Assembly (NCBI RefSeq): GCF_000515315.1
Contig: NZ_KI911562.1
Span: 496,001 to 560,000 of the forward strand
Origin: Asinibacterium sp. OR53
GTDB lineage: Bacteria; Bacteroidota; Bacteroidia; Chitinophagales; Chitinophagaceae
Direction of reading: 5' to 3'
Length of the DNA: 64,000 nt
The notes under the pieces are model-generated. The model ran no database searches, was not told the origin of the DNA, and worked only from the letters and a program-made list of their open reading frames with translations. A program made the translations under genes and the position numbers. Shown piece after piece: positions 53,243 through 61,841 of the stretch (position 1 is its first letter; every line of letters begins with the position of its first letter).

Positions 53243-54208
53243 TTATTTTCCCGATTGTAATAATTCTGCCAGTACTGCCTGCGCAGCCCATACCCTGTTA
53301 CCGGCTTGTTGTGTTACCAGGCTGTGTGCACTGTCGAGTATTTCATCGCTCAGTTCCACATTCCTTCTTACGGGCAGGCAATGCATCACTTTTGCATTGT
53401 TGCTGGCTTTCAGCTTTTCTTCTGTCAGCATCCATGCCGGATCGTTCTCATAGATCTTACCATAATCGGTATAAGTGCTCCAGTTCTTTACATATACATA
53501 GTCTGCACCTTTCAATGCTGCATCCTGGTCATGTGTAATGGCAGCTCCTTTGGTGAACTGCTCTGCGAGTTCATAATCCTGCGGATGAGTGATGACAAAA
53601 TCGGCTTCTCCCCATGCATTTATCCATTGAGAAAAACTATTTGCTACACATTGTGGCAGTGGTTTTACATGTGGCGCCCAGGTGAGTACGATCTTGGGTT
53701 TGCGTTTCGCATTTTGTGCCCGGTAATGTTCCTGTATGGTAATGATGTCTGTCAACGATTGCAAAGGATGCAGTGTAGCGCTTTCCAAACTTACAACAGG
53801 TACACCAGCATATTTAATGAACTGGTGGATGAACATTTCGCTGTAATCCTCTTCCCGGTTCTTAAGAGAGGGGAATGTACGTATGCACAGTATATCGAAA
53901 TATTGCCCCAATATCGGCGCAGCATCTTTGATATGCTCTACCGTATTACCGCTCATGATGGCGCCTTCTTCAAACTCAAGCGCCCATCCTTCTTTATCTA
54001 CATTGAACACAATGGCTTCCATACCCAGGTTGCGCGCGGCCACTTGTGTGCTCAAACGCGTACGCAGACTGGGATTCAGAAACAATAAACCAATTCGTTT
54101 ATCCGCTCCGAGCTGTCTGTCGGCAAAAGGATTTGCCTTATATGCCAACGCTTTTTCAACGAGCGCATTGATATTGGGAACATCATGAACGGAGATAAAT
54201 TGTTTCAT
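53243..54208 (-). CDS. argF': N-acylornithine carbamoyltransferase (N-acetyl- or N-succinyl-ornithine)
   Basis: 321 aa from the ATG at 54208. The carbamoyl-phosphate motif is S47-L-R-T-R51 in NPSLRTRLSTQVAARNLG. HPLQSLTDIITIQEH gives the HPxQ motif, and VMHCLPVRRNVELSDEI the C-terminal HCLP motif. The sequence follows the Bacteroidota N-succinylornithine / Xanthomonas N-acetylornithine branch, not ordinary ArgF: KEGWALEFEEGAIMSGNTVEHIKDAAP aligns with the loop where Glu92 marks the acetyl enzyme and Pro90 the succinyl enzyme. Here that residue is Val90, so specificity is open. It lies between argD and argB in the operon. Confidence 0.92.
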   Translation of the reverse strand: MKQFISVHDVPNINALVEKALAYKANPFADRQLGADKRIGLLFLNPSLRTRLSTQVAARNLGMEAIVFNVDKEGWALEFEEGAIMSGNTVEHIKDAAPILGQYFDILCIRTFPSLKNREEDYSEMFIHQFIKYAGVPVVSLESATLHPLQSLTDIITIQEHYRAQNAKRKPKIVLTWAPHVKPLPQCVANSFSQWINAWGEADFVITHPQDYELAEQFTKGAAITHDQDAALKGADYVYVKNWSTYTDYGKIYENDPAWMLTEEKLKASNNAKVMHCLPVRRNVELSDEILDSAHSLVTQQAGNRVWAAQAVLAELLQSGK

Positions 54209-54233
54209 TGTTATAGTATTATGCGAGGTACTG

Positions 54234-55394
54234 TTATGCGTTTTCTGTTGCATGCGCTGTTATTTCAGCGATGGCTTCTTTCAATACGTCCAGGAATTCA
54301 TCTACCTGTTTGCGTGTGATGGCTAAAGAAGGCAACAGACGTATTACATTCGGCTTGGCTTCTCCGGTAAATACGTTGTGGTCGAACAATAATTTTTTCT
54401 TCAGGTCTTTCAATGCTTCCGGCACATCAAATCCAATCATCAATCCGCGGCCGCGCACGTTCTGTATGCCTTCGACGGCTTTCAGCCTGTTGAGCAGGTA
54501 TTGTCCTCTTTGCTTTGCCACATCTATTAACTGGTCTTGCTGTATCACTTCCAGCACCGCCAGCGCTGCTGCACAAGCCAATTGGTTCCCGCCAAAAGTA
54601 GTGCCCAGCATGCCGTACTTAGGTTGTATATGCGGTGCTATTAATATGCCGCCTATCGGAAATCCATTGCCCATGCCTTTGGCCATGGAATAAATATCTG
54701 CATTCACACCGGCATAGTCATGCGAGAAGAACAAACCGCTTCTGCCATAACCGCATTGAACGCTATCAGCAATATATACCGTACCGTATTCGTCGCACAA
54801 TTGCCTGATCAATTTCAAAAACGACTCATCGGCAATATTAATACCGCCTACACCCTGTATTCCTTCAATGATCACAGCAGCGATCTCCTTTCCCTCTTTT
54901 GCAAAACAATCCTGCAATGCCTGCTGATCGTTGAACGGAAGGAAAATAATATTATCTGTCTCATTCACCGGTGCCACGATCGATTTGTTATCGGTAGCGG
55001 CCACTGCCAGTGAAGTTCTTCCATGAAATGATTTGCTGAAAGCGATTATTTTTTTTCTCCCCGTATGAAAAGATGCCAGCTTCAACGCGTTTTCATTGGC
55101 TTCGGCGCCACTGTTGCAAAGGAAGAGCTGATAATCCTGTTTGCCGCTCACTTCTCCTAATTTTTTAGCCAGTTCCAGCTGAATAGGAATATGAATGGAG
55201 TTGGAATAAAAAGCGATCTTTTCCAGTTGATCTTCTATTCGGCGCACCCAGTGTGGATGTGTATGTCCGATACTGATAACGGCATGGCCGCCATACATGT
55301 CTAAATACTGTACACCGTTCTCATCCCATACATAAGACCCCTGGGCCTTGGTGATGGTGATGTTGTTGAGGGGATAAACGTCGAATAATTTCAT
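54234..55394 (-). CDS. argD: N-acylornithine aminotransferase
   Basis: 386 aa class III PLP aminotransferase. Visible motifs are YLDMYGGHAVISIGHTHP, NSGAEANENALKLAS, IIEGIQGVGGINIADESFL, YIADSVQCGYGRSGLFFSHDYAGVNADIYSMAKGMGNGFPIGG with the Asp and Schiff-base Lys, and TTFGGNQLACAAALAVL. It interconverts N-acylglutamate semialdehyde and N-acylornithine. The carboxyl-binding Arg follows the usual spacing. It lies 11 nt behind argC; context makes ArgD the natural assignment rather than a lysine- or succinylornithine-catabolic homologue. Confidence 0.94.
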   Translation of the reverse strand: MKLFDVYPLNNITITKAQGSYVWDENGVQYLDMYGGHAVISIGHTHPHWVRRIEDQLEKIAFYSNSIHIPIQLELAKKLGEVSGKQDYQLFLCNSGAEANENALKLASFHTGRKKIIAFSKSFHGRTSLAVAATDNKSIVAPVNETDNIIFLPFNDQQALQDCFAKEGKEIAAVIIEGIQGVGGINIADESFLKLIRQLCDEYGTVYIADSVQCGYGRSGLFFSHDYAGVNADIYSMAKGMGNGFPIGGILIAPHIQPKYGMLGTTFGGNQLACAAALAVLEVIQQDQLIDVAKQRGQYLLNRLKAVEGIQNVRGRGLMIGFDVPEALKDLKKKLLFDHNVFTGEAKPNVIRLLPSLAITRKQVDEFLDVLKEAIAEITAHATENA

Positions 55395-55405
55395 GGTCTT
55401 CCTTA

Positions 55406-56386
55406 TTAAAAATAGTTTGCTTTCAATTTTAGTCCTGCTGTTTCATCCAGTCCAAATAACAGGTTCATGTTCTGCACTGCCTGCCCGCTGGCCCCTTTCA
55501 GCAGGTTATCCGATGCGGAGTGTACCGCTATCTTGTTACCTTGTTTTTCAATATGCAACAGGCATTTGTTGGTATTCACCACCTGCTTCAGATCAATCAT
55601 GGTGTCGCTTACATGCGTAAAAGCGGCGTCCTTGTAAAAATCTTTGTACAGTTGTTTTATTTCTTCAATCGGAGACGCACAATCGATGACTGAAGTAACA
55701 TAGATACCTCTTGTAAAGTCTCCTCTCCAGGGAACGAAGTGTACATCTGCCGCATCACTGCCCTGCAATTGTTGCAGGCTTTGACGTATTTCTTTGATAT
55801 GCTGGTGCTGCAATGTTTTGTAAGCTTGTACATTGTTCGCTCTCCAGCTGAAATGTGACGTAGTGCTCAACCCCTGTCCTGCGCCTGTTGATCCGGTGAT
55901 ACCGGTAGTATATACATCACGCAGTAAACCTGCTTTGGCCAATGGCAACAGGCCCAATTGAATCGTGGTAGCGAAACAACCCGGGTTAGCAATATTAGCC
56001 GCTGTTTTGATCTGCGCTTTGTTCAACTCCGGCAGTCCGTAAACAAATTGCCTGTTGCCGATCGAAGCATGCGCTGCCAGCCTGAAGTCCTGTGAAAGAT
56101 CGATCACTTTGATCTTTTCAGCCACCGAATTTTGTTCCAGGAATTTCCTCGCATCGCCATGTCCCACACAAAGGAACAGCACATCGATGTCATCGCTTAG
56201 TGTGCCGGTGAATTGTAAGTCTGTTTCACCCACAAGGTCGGCATGCACTTTACTCACAGGATTACCTGCGTTGCTGGTGCTGTGTATGAATGCTACATCA
56301 ACATCAGGATGGTTGATCAACAGGCGTATCATCTCCCCACCTGTATATCCTGCTCCTCCTACTATGCCTGCTTTGATCTTTTTCAT
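55406..56386 (-). CDS. argC: N-acetyl-gamma-glutamyl-phosphate reductase
   Basis: 326 aa. GIVGGAGYTGGEMIRLL is the NADP-binding loop, and NPGCFATTIQLGLLPL holds the catalytic cysteine. TGITGSTGAGQGLSTTSHFSWRANNVQAYKTLQHQHIKEI and VHFVPWRGDFTRGIYVTS carry the catalytic His region. It reduces N-acylglutamyl phosphate to the semialdehyde. It belongs to the short type I ArgC group typical of this phylum. It starts 3 nt behind argG. Confidence 0.96.
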   Translation of the reverse strand: MKKIKAGIVGGAGYTGGEMIRLLINHPDVDVAFIHSTSNAGNPVSKVHADLVGETDLQFTGTLSDDIDVLFLCVGHGDARKFLEQNSVAEKIKVIDLSQDFRLAAHASIGNRQFVYGLPELNKAQIKTAANIANPGCFATTIQLGLLPLAKAGLLRDVYTTGITGSTGAGQGLSTTSHFSWRANNVQAYKTLQHQHIKEIRQSLQQLQGSDAADVHFVPWRGDFTRGIYVTSVIDCASPIEEIKQLYKDFYKDAAFTHVSDTMIDLKQVVNTNKCLLHIEKQGNKIAVHSASDNLLKGASGQAVQNMNLLFGLDETAGLKLKANYF

Positions 56387-56389
56387 GAC

Positions 56390-57583
56390 TTACTGGTTGC
56401 TTTCTTTTACATTATGATAAATAGAAGTCTGGTTGCCGAAGATCTTCGAGAAACCTCTCACATCTTCTCCCGTCCAGCCATTATTCATCTCTCCGTATTT
56501 ACCAAACTTGCTGCTCATCAGGTCGTATTTCGATTCGATGCCAATGATTTGGAAATGATAAGGATGCAATTGCACAAATACATCACCTGTAACATTGGCT
56601 TGTGAATTTTCCAGGTACGCTTCAATATCCCTCATTACCGGATCGAGTATTTGCCCCTCATGCAGCCAGTTACCATAAAACTGCGCCAGCTGGTCTTTCC
56701 AGCTCAGTTGCCACTTGGTTAACACATGCTTTTCCAGTGCATGATGTGCTTTCAGTATTACCATGGGTGCCGCAGCTTCAAAGCCAACGCGGCCTTTAAT
56801 ACCAATAATAGTATCACCCACATGGATATCCCTGCCCACACCATAAGGGCCGGCAATGGTTTGCAGGTATTGAATGGCTTGCGCAGGGTGATCGAATGAC
56901 TGATCGTTCACTGTTCTCAATTCTCCCTTTACAAAACCCAATTTTACTTCTTCAGAACCGGTTTTGGTAACCTGTGTAGGCCAGGCTTCTTCAGGCAACA
57001 TGCCTTTCGACTGCAAAGTTTCCCTTCCACCTACGCTGGTGCCCCACAATCCTTTATTGATGGAGTAAGCCGCTTTGGTAAAATTCATTTCCACACCTTT
57101 GGACTTGAGGTATTCGATCTCTTCTTCCCGGCTTAAACGCAAATCTCTTATAGGCGTAATAATTTCCACTCCAGGGATCATGATGTTGAAGATCATATCA
57201 AACCTTACCTGGTCGTTACCCGCACCTGTACTTCCATGAACCACTGCAACAGCGTTCAGCTTTTTGGCGTGCTCGGCAATATGCAGGGCTTGGCTCAATC
57301 GCTCGGCGCTCACACTTAGCGGGTAAGTATTGTTCTTGAGCACATTACCAAATACCAGGTATTTGATGATGCTTTCGTAATAGCTGTTTACGGCATTCAC
57401 CGTGGTATGTGTTTTCACGCCCAGCTTGTAGGCATGCTGTTCTATATGCTGTAACTCGGCTTCGCTGAAACCGCCGGTATTCACAATTACGCTGTGCACT
57501 TCATAACCCTTCTCTTCTGTCAGGTATTTTACACAATAGGAAGTATCGAGGCCGCCACTGAATCCGAGAACTACTTTTTGCAT
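56390..57583 (-). CDS. argG: Argininosuccinate synthase
   Basis: 397 aa. The N-type ATP pyrophosphatase P-loop is VLGFSGGLDTSYCVKYL. HGSTGAGNDQVRFD and INKGLWGTSVGGRET are further family motifs. It condenses citrulline and aspartate. It is the second gene of the arginine operon, after the GNAT gene (23 nt), which is an unusual place since synthase and lyase stand at opposite ends of the cluster. Confidence 0.97.
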   Translation of the reverse strand: MQKVVLGFSGGLDTSYCVKYLTEEKGYEVHSVIVNTGGFSEAELQHIEQHAYKLGVKTHTTVNAVNSYYESIIKYLVFGNVLKNNTYPLSVSAERLSQALHIAEHAKKLNAVAVVHGSTGAGNDQVRFDMIFNIMIPGVEIITPIRDLRLSREEEIEYLKSKGVEMNFTKAAYSINKGLWGTSVGGRETLQSKGMLPEEAWPTQVTKTGSEEVKLGFVKGELRTVNDQSFDHPAQAIQYLQTIAGPYGVGRDIHVGDTIIGIKGRVGFEAAAPMVILKAHHALEKHVLTKWQLSWKDQLAQFYGNWLHEGQILDPVMRDIEAYLENSQANVTGDVFVQLHPYHFQIIGIESKYDLMSSKFGKYGEMNNGWTGEDVRGFSKIFGNQTSIYHNVKESNQ

Positions 57584-57606
57584 GATATGACTGGTTTTGA
57601 AAATGA

Positions 57607-58311
57607 TTAAAGGTGAAAGAAATAATGAAACAATGATTTGGGTTTACCCGAAGAGCCGGAGCTCTCTTTTCTTTTGAAAAAACTCAGCAACCGGCTTTGC
57701 TTGATCTTCATGAATCTTTCCCAGAGCTTGGATTGCTTATTGAATTCCTGCGTGGTCTCTTCCGGCGTATAATGATCGGCCGGATCGTATAACATGGCTG
57801 TGCACATACAATTCTTCCTGTCTTTACTCATCAGGATATCGTAGTTCACGCAGCTCTTACAACCTGCCCAGAATTCTTCATCATCTGTCAGTTCACTGTA
57901 GGTAACAGGCTCGTAACCCAGCTCGCTGTTGATCTTCATCACGGCAAGACCCGTGGTTAAGCCAAATATTTTGGCCTTCGGGTATTTTTCCCTCGACAGG
58001 TTGAAGATGGTTCTCTTGATGAGCTTGGCTACGCCGCTTTTCCTGAATACAGGCGCTACGATGAGACCGCTGTTCGCAACGAACTCATCATGCCCCCAGG
58101 CTTCTATATAGCAAAAGCCTACCCAGGTGCCATCTGGCAGGAGGGCGATGACGGCTTTGCCTTCCGTCATTTTCTGCGCAACATAATCCGGACTACGTTT
58201 GGCAATCCCCGTGCCACGCGCTTTTGCAGAAGCTTCCATCTCATCAGTGATGGTTTGCGCGTAGTGTGTGTCGCCACTATTGGCTACACGGACAATAATA
58301 TTTTGTTCCAA
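57607..58311 (-). CDS. GNAT-family N-acyltransferase heading the arginine operon
   Basis: 234 aa if started at the TTG at 58311, giving EQNIIVRVANSGDTHYAQTITDEMEASAKARGTGIAKRSPDYV. No suitable ATG exists; a longer TTG reading to 58416 adds an implausible arginine/proline stretch. The GNAT core shows EGKAVIALLPDGTWVGFCYIEAW, then GLIVAPVFRKSGVAKLIKRTIFNLS (acetyl-CoA loop, here RKSGVA) and KINSELGYEPV. Beyond it lies CKSCVNYDILMSKDRKNCMC, with four cysteines in CxxC/CxC spacing. Its place as first gene of a full arg cluster that lacks argA or argJ suggests that it makes N-acetyl- or N-succinyl-glutamate. That role is inferred. Confidence 0.85.
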   Translation of the reverse strand: MEQNIIVRVANSGDTHYAQTITDEMEASAKARGTGIAKRSPDYVAQKMTEGKAVIALLPDGTWVGFCYIEAWGHDEFVANSGLIVAPVFRKSGVAKLIKRTIFNLSREKYPKAKIFGLTTGLAVMKINSELGYEPVTYSELTDDEEFWAGCKSCVNYDILMSKDRKNCMCTAMLYDPADHYTPEETTQEFNKQSKLWERFMKIKQSRLLSFFKRKESSGSSGKPKSLFHYFFHL

Positions 58312-58377
58312 CTTGCGAAAATTAATAACGTGAAAAAGAAACGCTGCTCTTGTCGAAGGATTCCGGGGGATTTTCCA

Positions 58378-58417
58378 CTGATAGGGGCAAGTGCCAGTTG
58401 CTCGTCCTATCAGCAAC
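58378..58417 (-). promoter_or_regulatory. Predicted H-type pseudoknot in the leader of the arginine operon
   Basis: On the minus strand GTTGCT (58417-58412) pairs with AGCAAC (58402-58397), and the loop GATAGG (58411-58406) pairs with CCTATC (58385-58380), extendable to 8 bp. A small GGC/GCC hairpin sits in between, and GGCT-7 nt-AGCC (58457-58443) lies upstream. The element is 66 nt before the TTG start, in a GC-rich block of ~130 nt between AT-rich flanks. The rest of the 386-nt intergenic stretch (58312-58697) shows no gene apart from the terminator near 58650. It is a candidate cis-regulatory RNA. Confidence 0.3.
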
Positions 58418-58637
58418 CACGTCGGGGGAAGGAAATAAAAGCGGCTTCCATTGAGCCCACCCTTAACGGGGAATTCAATGAAACTAAATTAATATGTGTA
58501 ATTGCCTGCTTCACTTTGCGAATATCTTTTCAGTGATTTGAAGGTGTAAAATTAGTATAGTTTACAATAAATACCCTCAATTTTTTATGAAAATTTGGTT
58601 AAGCTCGGTCATTCGTGGCACTTACGGCTGTTAGCAT

Positions 58638-58670
58638 AAAAAAGGCCACCCCGTCTTTCAAGGATGGCCA
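58638..58670 (-). terminator. Terminator after the outer-membrane beta-barrel gene
   Basis: On the minus strand a GGCCA-TCC / GGG-TGGCC stem with a loop of about 9 nt ends in TTTTTT, about 30 nt past the stop codon at 58698. Confidence 0.75.
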
Positions 58671-58697
58671 CCATTTATACCAAGCAATAACAAACTA

Positions 58698-61613
58698 TTA
58701 TTCCATGCCCCCGGGTTTTCCGCCACCGCCTCCCATCCGCATCATATCACCCATACCCATTCTGCCACCCTCCCTGAACATTTGACGCATCTTATTGTTG
58801 TCGTTTCCACGCTGCATATTATTAGCGCCAAACCGTCGAAGATTATAGGTAAAGCTGATCATGAAATACCTTGTGAGCACTTTATTCTGTATATCCTGCC
58901 AGCCGGTAGCAGTTACCTGGCGGGTGAGCGACACGTTCTGGTTCAACAGATCAAATACATAGAATTTGAGTTCCCCGGCTTTATTTTTGAACATTTGTTT
59001 CGATAAGCTGGCGTTCCACAAGGGAATGGCTGTATTGTACCCGGCGCTCCGGCCACTGCTGTATGTATAGCCAAAATCGGTAGATAGCATCCAGCCGCTT
59101 TTAGTGTAGTAAGTAGCTGCCGTAGAAGCGTCCTGGGTAAAGGTATTGTTGTTCTGCTCGGGTTTGAGCGTATACCTCGCCATCACATAAGTGGGGGTAT
59201 AGAAAAAGTTCATGTCAAAATTATCTTTCAAATTGGTTGTCCATGCAATGGTTCCGCCCAATGAATGATTACGGGTATAGTTGCTCAGCCCGTTGATCAA
59301 CGCCTGGCTCTGGTTGGTTGACAGGTTAGCCCTCAGGTTCATATTACTTTTGGGCGATTTGATCTGGAAACCATAGTTAAAGAAAGCATTGACATTGTAA
59401 GTTCCGCCGAGATTCACCGGCTTCACCATCTGGCCGCCATTGGGCAGTAATGTGGTGGCATTCTGGATATCATTCTGTACTACGCTGGCATTCACGGTTG
59501 CGAAAATGATCCTGCCTGTAGTAGCTTCGTAGGAATTATACAATACGCGGAAACTGTGTGTGAATTGTTGCTTCAGATCCGGATTACCTACTTTAATGTT
59601 GAGTGGATTGCTGTTGTCCACTACCGGTTGCAACTGATCAATGCTGGGTTGACCCGTTCTTCCGTAATAAAAGAACCGCAGGTTGCGCGTTTTGCTGAAC
59701 GCATAACTGAAATTGGCCGTTGGTGAAAGGTTTACATAATGCTGTGTCAGCGTACTGTCTTTCGTAAGGTTGTGGCTGCTGCGATCGCCTAATTGCAATC
59801 CCGATCCCACACTGAAATTCATTTTGGTGCTTTGCACACGGTAATTCAGCGAAAAACGATTGGCCTGATACGTATTCTCAAAAATATTGCTCAGGTTCAT
59901 TACCGGTATATCGTAGTTGCCGTTTGCTTTGTCGAAATTATACGTGTGCTTACCGGAACTGTTACGGTTGGCGGAATAATTATAGTTCAGCTCTATCAGT
60001 TGGTTCTTGCCCACCGGCTCGGTATAAGAAAAAGTTGTGCTGATGCTTTTGGTTTCAGGGTTGCTGTTGTACACCTGGGTGATGGTATCGATGCGTTCAG
60101 GCCTGGTAGCCGTGGCGAATATATGTGTGATGGAATTATTTGTGCCGGAACCATCATTGGTATTCTGTCCAAGGTTGAGGTTTACAGAGAAAGTGCGCCC
60201 CTTCTTGGCGAAACGGTGACGAAAGGTTGCATCTACACTGGCGTTGTAACCAGTGTTAATGCGGGTAGCATTGGCAGTAGAATTACTGATATCGACCAGG
60301 CTTCCACCCTTGCCCATTCCTTGCGATGCATTGACCTGATCGGAAGTCGAGTTCGTATTTTGGAAACTGATATTGGGTCTGACGATCAGGATATTACTCG
60401 AATCGAACTGGTGTTCGATGTTCAGATCAATGCGATGATTCCGGTTATGTGTAACGGATGACTGGGATGACCTGGTGAAAATAGAGGAGTCAGGTGTCTG
60501 CGTCAATGTTTGCGCGTAACTGTTCTGTTCACGGTATGTACGTTGGTCGTTGTAAAAATAGCTGCCGGATACCTGTGTCTTTGCACCCCAGTTGTCGCGG
60601 AAGTTGACACCCCCTGCCCAGGTATTGACCAGGCCACCACCTCCGTTAGTTCCCAACAAAGTCCCACCACCAAATCCTCCGCCTCCAAACTTTCCACCAC
60701 CACCGCCGAAACCTCCCCCACCAAGTGAACCGAGGATATCCCGTACGGAAAAATTTTGCTTGTTTACGTTATTACCTTGTCCCAACAATGTGATCTGCTG
60801 ATCTCCATTCATCCTGCTCAGGTTAAAACTATTATCATACAATCCTTCTTCCGTATTTGCACCGAAGCCTACTGAAGCTTTTCCGAAATAACCTTTACGC
60901 TTGTCTTTGCGGGTGGTGATATTGATGGTTTTGATCCGGTTGCCATCATCAAATCCGGTGAAAGCGCTCTGGTCACTCAATGCATCAAACACCTGTATCT
61001 TGTCGATGATATCGGGGGGCAGGTTCTTGGTGGCCATTTTGGGATCATCCCCAAAAAATTTTTTGCCATCTACCAGTACCCGCTGCACCTGTTCGCCCTG
61101 TGCTTTTACATTACCATCTTTATCTACCTCCATGCCCGGTATCTTTTTGAGCAGGTCTTCTACAACTGCGTTGGGTTTGGTCTTGAACGCAGAAGCGCTG
61201 ACTTCTATCGTATCTTTTTTCATTTGTATGGGCGACTGTGTAACGGTTACCATACCCAGGTCGTTAGCGGCCTGTTTCAGGTAAACGGTGCCCATACTTA
61301 TTACTGCATTTGTTTTTGAGAAATTGAAACGCCGTGTGAACGTTTCATAACCTTGGAAGCTGACTCTTACCACCATATCACCAAAAGGAATACCGCTGAC
61401 AGAAAAGCTTCCGTCTGCTTTGGCAAGGCTGTAAGCTTCAATGGTAGAATCGTGTGCATTTAACACAGTTACCGAAGCATCTTTCATGGATTGCTTCGCG
61501 ACCGAATCCACCAGTTTTCCGTTGATGGTAGCAGTGGTCTGCGACATAGCGTCAACAGAAAAAAACAACATTCCGATTATTAATAGAACTCTGCTCATAA
61601 GCTGCTGGATCAT
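58698..61613 (-). CDS. Outer-membrane beta-barrel protein with carboxypeptidase-like regulatory domain (TonB-receptor-like)
   Basis: 971 aa from the ATG at 61613; the Met at 61598 (MSRVLLIIG) is an alternative that fits the signal peptide equally well, while the TTG at 61625 overlaps the -7 box. After the signal peptide comes a CarboxypepD_reg-like domain (INGKLVDSVAKQSMKDASVTVLNAHD) and then a plug-like domain (VEDLLKKIPGMEVDKDGNVKAQGEQVQRVLVDGKKFFGDDPKMATKNLP). The barrel follows, ending in FMISFTYNLRRFG. A Gly-rich insertion near residues 298-335 (GGGG/F/K repeats) and a Met/Gly/Arg-rich tail after the barrel are odd. Such proteins probably transport or bind a ligand; which one is unknown. 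No SusD partner is adjacent. Confidence 0.88.
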   Translation of the reverse strand: MIQQLMSRVLLIIGMLFFSVDAMSQTTATINGKLVDSVAKQSMKDASVTVLNAHDSTIEAYSLAKADGSFSVSGIPFGDMVVRVSFQGYETFTRRFNFSKTNAVISMGTVYLKQAANDLGMVTVTQSPIQMKKDTIEVSASAFKTKPNAVVEDLLKKIPGMEVDKDGNVKAQGEQVQRVLVDGKKFFGDDPKMATKNLPPDIIDKIQVFDALSDQSAFTGFDDGNRIKTINITTRKDKRKGYFGKASVGFGANTEEGLYDNSFNLSRMNGDQQITLLGQGNNVNKQNFSVRDILGSLGGGGFGGGGGKFGGGGFGGGTLLGTNGGGGLVNTWAGGVNFRDNWGAKTQVSGSYFYNDQRTYREQNSYAQTLTQTPDSSIFTRSSQSSVTHNRNHRIDLNIEHQFDSSNILIVRPNISFQNTNSTSDQVNASQGMGKGGSLVDISNSTANATRINTGYNASVDATFRHRFAKKGRTFSVNLNLGQNTNDGSGTNNSITHIFATATRPERIDTITQVYNSNPETKSISTTFSYTEPVGKNQLIELNYNYSANRNSSGKHTYNFDKANGNYDIPVMNLSNIFENTYQANRFSLNYRVQSTKMNFSVGSGLQLGDRSSHNLTKDSTLTQHYVNLSPTANFSYAFSKTRNLRFFYYGRTGQPSIDQLQPVVDNSNPLNIKVGNPDLKQQFTHSFRVLYNSYEATTGRIIFATVNASVVQNDIQNATTLLPNGGQMVKPVNLGGTYNVNAFFNYGFQIKSPKSNMNLRANLSTNQSQALINGLSNYTRNHSLGGTIAWTTNLKDNFDMNFFYTPTYVMARYTLKPEQNNNTFTQDASTAATYYTKSGWMLSTDFGYTYSSGRSAGYNTAIPLWNASLSKQMFKNKAGELKFYVFDLLNQNVSLTRQVTATGWQDIQNKVLTRYFMISFTYNLRRFGANNMQRGNDNNKMRQMFREGGRMGMGDMMRMGGGGGKPGGME

Positions 61614-61622
61614 TGTGACAAA

Positions 61623-61630
61623 CAAATATA
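61623..61630 (-). promoter_or_regulatory. Promoter -7 box of the outer-membrane beta-barrel gene
   Basis: Reads TATATTTG on the minus strand, a perfect TAnnTTTG match, 9 nt before the ATG at 61613. A very short leader, or use of the ATG at 61598 with a leader of about 20 nt, would follow. Confidence 0.45.
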
Positions 61631-61790
61631 TTCTCCTTTATTGGGCAGCGAGGGTTTAGTAGATACAGAAGGAAAACTACTGCTATAGCTGGACAAGCAC
61701 CTGAAATAATCGGTGAAACACCGGGCAAAAAAGGGCAGAATCGATTTACTTATAATTTGTTAAGAAAAAGAATATATGCAAATGGTGCAG

Positions 61791-61798
61791 TAATTTTG
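61791..61798 (+). promoter_or_regulatory. Promoter -7 box of the YHS-domain gene
   Basis: Reads TAATTTTG, a perfect TAnnTTTG match, about 43 nt before the ATG at 61842. No clear -33 box. Confidence 0.4.
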
Positions 61799-61841
61799 TT
61801 GTTCTGTCAACTGCATTACTTAACACCAATACCATTTAAAG

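Noticed and set aside
58395..58420. CTGATAG...CGAG resembling a hammerhead ribozyme core before the arginine operon
   Set aside because: The core needs CUGANGA and GAAA with three stems; these are not present. The pseudoknot reading explains the repeats better.
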